Shown piece by piece: positions 19,914 through 23,587 of a DNA stretch of 23,587 bases (positions are counted from its first letter, which is position 1; the number at the start of each line of letters is the position of its first letter). The notes under the pieces were generated by a model. It searched no databases. It was not told the DNA's origin and worked only from the letters and a program-made list of their open reading frames with translations. Source of the DNA: Nemertoderma westbladi (taxonomy: Eukaryota > Xenacoelomorpha > Nemertodermatida > Nemertodermatidae); NCBI GenBank assembly GCA_032718475.1, contig JAUCBJ010005458.1, forward strand, positions 1 to 23,587, in the 5' to 3' direction. The position numbers and the translations under genes were made by a program.

Positions 19914-21261
19914 CTCTTCAATGGGAATGCGAATGTAAGTAACTGTAAAAGCTTCTGTGGGATATAACTGGCCCCTTTGCTTCGCAATCCAGTTTCCCCC
20001 CAGGCGCTGGAATACTCTAAAAGGCTCTCTAACTGTATATATATTCCCCTCGCCCGCAAGGTACCGTTATAGGTGTTTTAACGGACATAAAAGTCATTCT
20101 TCTATATACGTGCTTTGGCGGACATGGTAAGGCAAAAACCCGCAATGCACCAAATACCTTTACACGGCTTGGCCTTGATGATTCAGATTACGACATCTAG
20201 CAGCTGGTTGCTGGCATGGAAACAGCCATTGGACGCATGGTTCTTTGTTTAGCTTAAGCCAATCAGAGCGATTTCTTCTGTCGATGTGGAGGTATTCGGC
20301 CGATCATACTAGGAGTGTTCAGTCTTACTGCTTTTTCTATTTACTGTTGTGTTGTTTCTATCTAGGCCAGGAACACCGGCTCTAGAGTCAATTCGTTTCA
20401 GACTTTAGAAGAAACATTAGTAGGCTTAAGATTATAGAGCGTATAACTGTTATCGGCTCAATCGGCACATACTTAACAACTCATATCACATATCGGTCCA
20501 GTCAAACAGTGTTACCATCTTAACCTACCGTCTTAATGCTATTTACTGTTGTGTTTTGGTTGAATATTATTATTTGGAGAACATCTATAAAGAACCCAAA
20601 TTTCCCAATTTTCTTGATACACTACAGGTTAGAGAGACAGGCTACATATAGCGATTGCGACTTATATTATTGTGGTTTGTAGTGAATTTAATGCTATTTG
20701 ATAAGCACTACATGAGTCCGTTGCTGTTCTCTTTATATATGATAAAATTCATTGACGGTCGGCAAATTAGTGAGCAGTATTGTGTGTTACCGGTAGTGTG
20801 CATGATTGTGACTGATAACTAAGCATTTCCTAAAGAATGCGCCTCATACGTGAATCATAAGCCTTACCGACTTACCGTTGTGATTAGTATAAGTCATATC
20901 TCTGTTTACCTAGATAGAGCGCCACGTCCTAAATGAACTGTTAATATTTCCCGAAAGTGAATAATATTAGTCAGAAATTATTTATTAACGATCAATCGAA
21001 TAATACAGTAAGCTTACACTGCAATAATAATCTAAGCCCTCAGAATCCAGTCTCCCGGGTATATCCAGCGGGTGAATGGACGCGCACTAGGCTGGCTTCT
21101 GCTAATGTTGTGTTTATTGGTATTAAATATTTGTCAACTTCTAAAGTCTATTTATAAACCAAAAGACATATAAATTTTGGCAGGTTAAACTGCTAAAGGT
21201 CTTCAAAAGCGCGTACAATAACAGTTATTGTCTTTATTGCAGTAAGCAATAAAGTTGAAAG
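19914..21261. other. Long stretch without a recognised gene
   Basis: I see no exon with family similarity and no RNA gene. A CCAAT word (about 20260) and TATATATATTCCCC (about 20036) are present, but no gene follows at a suitable distance, so I do not call a promoter. The 15-mer TATTTACTGTTGTGT occurs twice (about 20338 and 20541). The open frames at 19838-20059 (-) and 20957-21157 (+) have no domain. Confidence 0.45.
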
Positions 21262-21277
21262 TACCGGTCGACCGGTA
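21262..21277. repeat. 16-bp perfect palindrome
   Basis: TACCGGTCGACCGGTA equals its own reverse complement. It sits just before the 38-bp repeat, which itself begins with ACCGGTAC-like words. Confidence 0.6.
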
Positions 21278-21283
21278 AACCTG

Positions 21284-21415
21284 AACCGGTACTTCTGTAG
21301 GTCAGTAGGCCCAACTGCCAGAACCGGTACTGCTGTAGGTCCGTAAGTCCAACTGCCAGAACCAGTACTTCTGTAGGTCCGTAGGCCCAACTGTCCTAAC
21401 CGGTACTTCCAGTAT
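21284..21415 (+). repeat. 38-bp tandem repeat, about 3.4 copies
   Basis: Units start AACCGGTACTTCTGTAGGTC at 21284, 21322, 21360 and 21398 (the last partial). Differences are a few substitutions (AACCAGTAC in unit 3). The antisense open frame at 21193-21423 translates this repeat and is not a gene. Confidence 0.92.
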
Positions 21416-21579
21416 AAGTACATTAGTATTATTCGATTTTGATTATTGTATACTGGTAGGTCTTAGTATTTAATCAGGGACGGCCGCCCTGGTTTTTTTA
21501 TTGAGATTTTACTTATTTCTGTCGGTTTTATTTACATGTAAGTTAATATTGAGCTGAAGACGTGTAAGTCTGCTCAGAT

Positions 21580-22160
21580 TGTTCAGATAATTGTAGGCCG
21601 GACTGTTGTCGGATTGTTGTTGGGTTTGGGGAGATTACTGCGTGTGTAGAGTTTGTCCGATAGAGTGCCAGTTAGTAAGTTGGGGCAGCCATAGCTGTAA
21701 GGTCAATCCCCTCTTAAAGAATAAGTCGTACTACCGTGTTAGAACGCATACTAACTAACCATTTTGGAATCTGCACATACTGTAGTTTATTTAGGCTTGA
21801 CAGTATTCTGCCAACGTTTTGGCCTGTGTTTGTTTGTGTGGTCTGTTCAGGTACCGTAATAGTTATTACTCAGATATTTTGTAGGCTGGATTGTTGTCTA
21901 GCTATTATTAGGTCTGAAGAGATTGCTGCGTGTGTAGAGTTTGTCCGATAGAGTGCCAGTTAGTAAGTTGGGGCAGCCATAGCTGTAAGGTCAATCCCCT
22001 CTTAAAGAATAAGTCGTACTACCGTGTTAGAACGCATACTAACTAACCATTTTGGAATCTACACATACTGTAGTTTATTTAGGCTTGGTGGTAGTCTGCC
22101 AGCGTTTGGTTTGTATTTTGTTTGAGTATTCTGTACGGGTAGCGTAATATTTATTATTCA
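21580..22160 (+). repeat. 288-bp tandem duplication
   Basis: Two units begin near 21580 and 21868. A block of about 160 bp (21640-21799 against 21928-22087; for example GTCCGATAGAGTGCCAGTTA and GGTCAATCCCCTCTTAAAG) is nearly identical, with one difference noticed. The flanking parts of each unit are clearly more diverged. The open frame at 21736-21951 spans the unit junction and has no domain. Confidence 0.88.
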
Positions 22161-23102
22161 GAGTTTATGCGATTATTCGCAACATTCATGTCCCCAAGTT
22201 TATTCCTACAGTAATTGTGTTTGTTACACATACCGTTATAGTTAAATTAACCCCGGTACTACACGGGCTGCTTGGCGTAGGAAAAGACTGGTGACTTTGT
22301 GCTTCGGTCACTCCAGCAGATGCCGTGGTTCTTTTAACTGTTCAAGTATATTTAACTACTGATTATTAGTTGTACCAGTACTTGTACCTAATTTAGGGTT
22401 TAGTGTACAGTGCTTTCCGAGGTAATTAGTGTGTAGGCAGTATATTTGTGTTGTAAAGTGGTTAATAGGCACGCTGGATCTGGTAGTCCGCGGTAATTAA
22501 CTTCTAGGTAGGAACACTCCGTGATACATAACGTAGTACCTATAGCGATACGGTTATAGGTCGTCAGGCGGTGGTATCTTCCTATCTGGACAACGCAGTG
22601 TATTTACTACTACTTATTATTTTCAAATACCGTAGTACCCTGTCCGTTGTAATAACCAGAATTCTAACCCTTTGTTAGGCTGGTTTGTAGACTTCTTGTA
22701 AAATTACCCTAAAAATTTCGTACGTAATATTTTGTTGTGTTTAATTAGAGATTTAATCTCACCCGTATCGTAAGTAATTTGTAGTATTAAGTAACTTAGG
22801 TAAAGTAGAATTATCTGTTTTAGTGTCCCATAGGTAGCACTTCACTGAGAGCGCACAGCTTCTGTGTAGTGACTCCCCCAGAAATAATAACATTTATTTC
22901 AAATATTGACAAAAAACCCATTTTAAACGGGTATATAAATATTATAAATCAACTCAAACGATTTATAAATAGTAGGCCTGCCATACAACAACTAGGTCTC
23001 AATATCAGTTGGACTACTGCTTAAATAACGGTAATAAAGTAAGTTAAAGTAACCAAGTAACCCTAAAATATTCAGAAATTCAATTATTCTAAAATAATTG
23101 AC
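22161..23102. other. Non-coding stretch without recognised gene
   Basis: AT-rich sequence. A short hairpin GTGACTTTGTGCTTCGGTCAC lies near 22291 (five-base-pair stem). I found no coding exon, tRNA or clear long terminal repeat boundary. Confidence 0.45.
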
Positions 23103-23352
23103 ATACCGGTATTTACCCTAGGCTTATTATATTTATTTCTATAAATTTGTGCTGAAATCATACCGGTATTCTGTAATTAATTCTAGTTCATAATTATACT
23201 TATATATACTATAAGTGTCAGCTGTATACCGGTATTCACGATAGGCCTATTATATATTTATATATATTTGTGCTAAATTTATATACCGGTACTCTGTGAC
23301 AAATCTAGTCTGTAATCATACTTATATATATATTATAAGCATACCGGTATTC
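23103..23352 (+). repeat. ~120-bp AT-rich tandem repeat, two copies plus a third start
   Basis: ATACCGGTA begins at 23103, 23226 and 23341 (spacings 123 and 115). Each unit continues with TAGGC(C)TATTATAT, TTTGTGCTGAAAT-like and ATACTTATATATA blocks, with a second ACCGGTA word in mid-unit. Confidence 0.8.
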
Positions 23353-23487
23353 TAATATATTATATATATATCACGCTACACTGAGCAGCAGTATCGGTAA
23401 TTAATTATTAGGCTAACAGTGATACTGAATTACTAGACTTACTTTAGCTGTATTTATAGCCGTAGGCATTCAACTGTGTAAACAAAC

Positions 23488-23587
23488 ATGTCTGACACAA
23501 AACGGGCACTGTCAGATAGTCTTTTGGAAGGTGTTAGAATGAGTCTTAGACTTGGACAGGGTCTTGAAAGGAAGATGGCAGAGGCAA
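23488..23587 (+). CDS. Possible start of a coding sequence, truncated by the window edge
   Basis: The ATG at 23488 has A at -3 and an in-frame TAA nine bases upstream, then stays open for 33 codons to the end of the window. The peptide begins MSDTKRALSDSLLEGVRMSL and is rich in Ser, Leu, Arg and Lys; it could be helical. No signal peptide, membrane segment or domain can be seen in so short a piece. The codons are less AT-rich than the flanking DNA, which mildly favours real coding. The tandem repeats before it would suit the 5' leader of a transposable element, so it may be a transposon ORF1 and not a host gene. I do not recognise it. Confidence 0.35.
   Translation, partial: MSDTKRALSDSLLEGVRMSLRLGQGLERKMAEA

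Noticed and set aside
20240-20340. Promoter (CCAAT word near 20260)
   Set aside because: No supported transcription start or coding exon follows; the word alone is too common.
19914-23587. TM6/TM7 exon of the receptor
   Set aside because: I looked for a phase-0 acceptor followed by a V-x-K-M-like start and F-x-x-C-W-x-P in + frames and found no match; TGCTGG words near 20209 are not in a suitable frame.

Overview
This is a eukaryotic, almost certainly animal, window. It is AT-rich, gene-poor and full of repeats. The only host-gene coding sequence I can defend is two consecutive exons on the + strand (2128-2271 and 8735-8885) of a rhodopsin-family peptide GPCR that looks like a tachykinin (neurokinin) receptor. 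Splice phases match across the 6.46-kb intron, and the second exon has the 151-nt size and phase I remember for exon 3 of vertebrate tachykinin receptor genes. A tachykinin receptor implies a bilaterian; with tRNA-derived SINEs and RTE-like LINEs I would guess a marine invertebrate, but the phylum is not resolved. The TM6/TM7 exons and the exons before TM4 are not visible, so nearly everything else is read as intron, or as intron plus downstream sequence.

Layout. 1-2127: upstream sequence with a complete tRNA-derived SINE (598-862) flanked by a perfect 13-bp target-site duplication. 2272-8734: the intron between the two exons, holding a second SINE copy, tandem units of about 150 bp arranged as an inverted pair (about 3460-4830), a terminal-inverted-repeat element (4158-5434), a poly-C run, a tRNA-like head, and a decayed antisense RTE-like LINE (copy 1, about 6211-7951) with another tRNA-like piece at its upstream side. 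9259-16320: about 7.06 kb (some 260 copies) of a 27-bp minisatellite, with a short remnant at 17574-17626. A 5'-truncated LINE (copy 2, 16321-17573, antisense) interrupts that array and has a 7-bp duplication of satellite sequence around it.

17676-19913: a 56/64-bp tandem repeat, then two copies of a segment of about 480 bp (18001 and 19450). One copy has gained an 81-nt perfect palindrome. Between the copies lies LINE copy 3, whose two parts are in opposite orientations, as in twin priming. 21284-23352: tandem repeats of 38 bp, 288 bp and about 120 bp, ending in an ATG-initiated reading frame (23488 to the window edge) of unknown identity.

The very long open frames across the satellite (up to 1824 codons on + and 1742 on -) come from a stop-poor 27-bp (9-codon) unit and are not annotated as genes. 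The most notable points are the large intronic satellite open in five of six frames, with recurring 135-bp and 243-bp spacings; the LINE insertion into it that makes an in-frame satellite-RT open frame; and the template-switch-like structures at 18096-18176 and 18873-19376. I see no clear sign of a new gene system.
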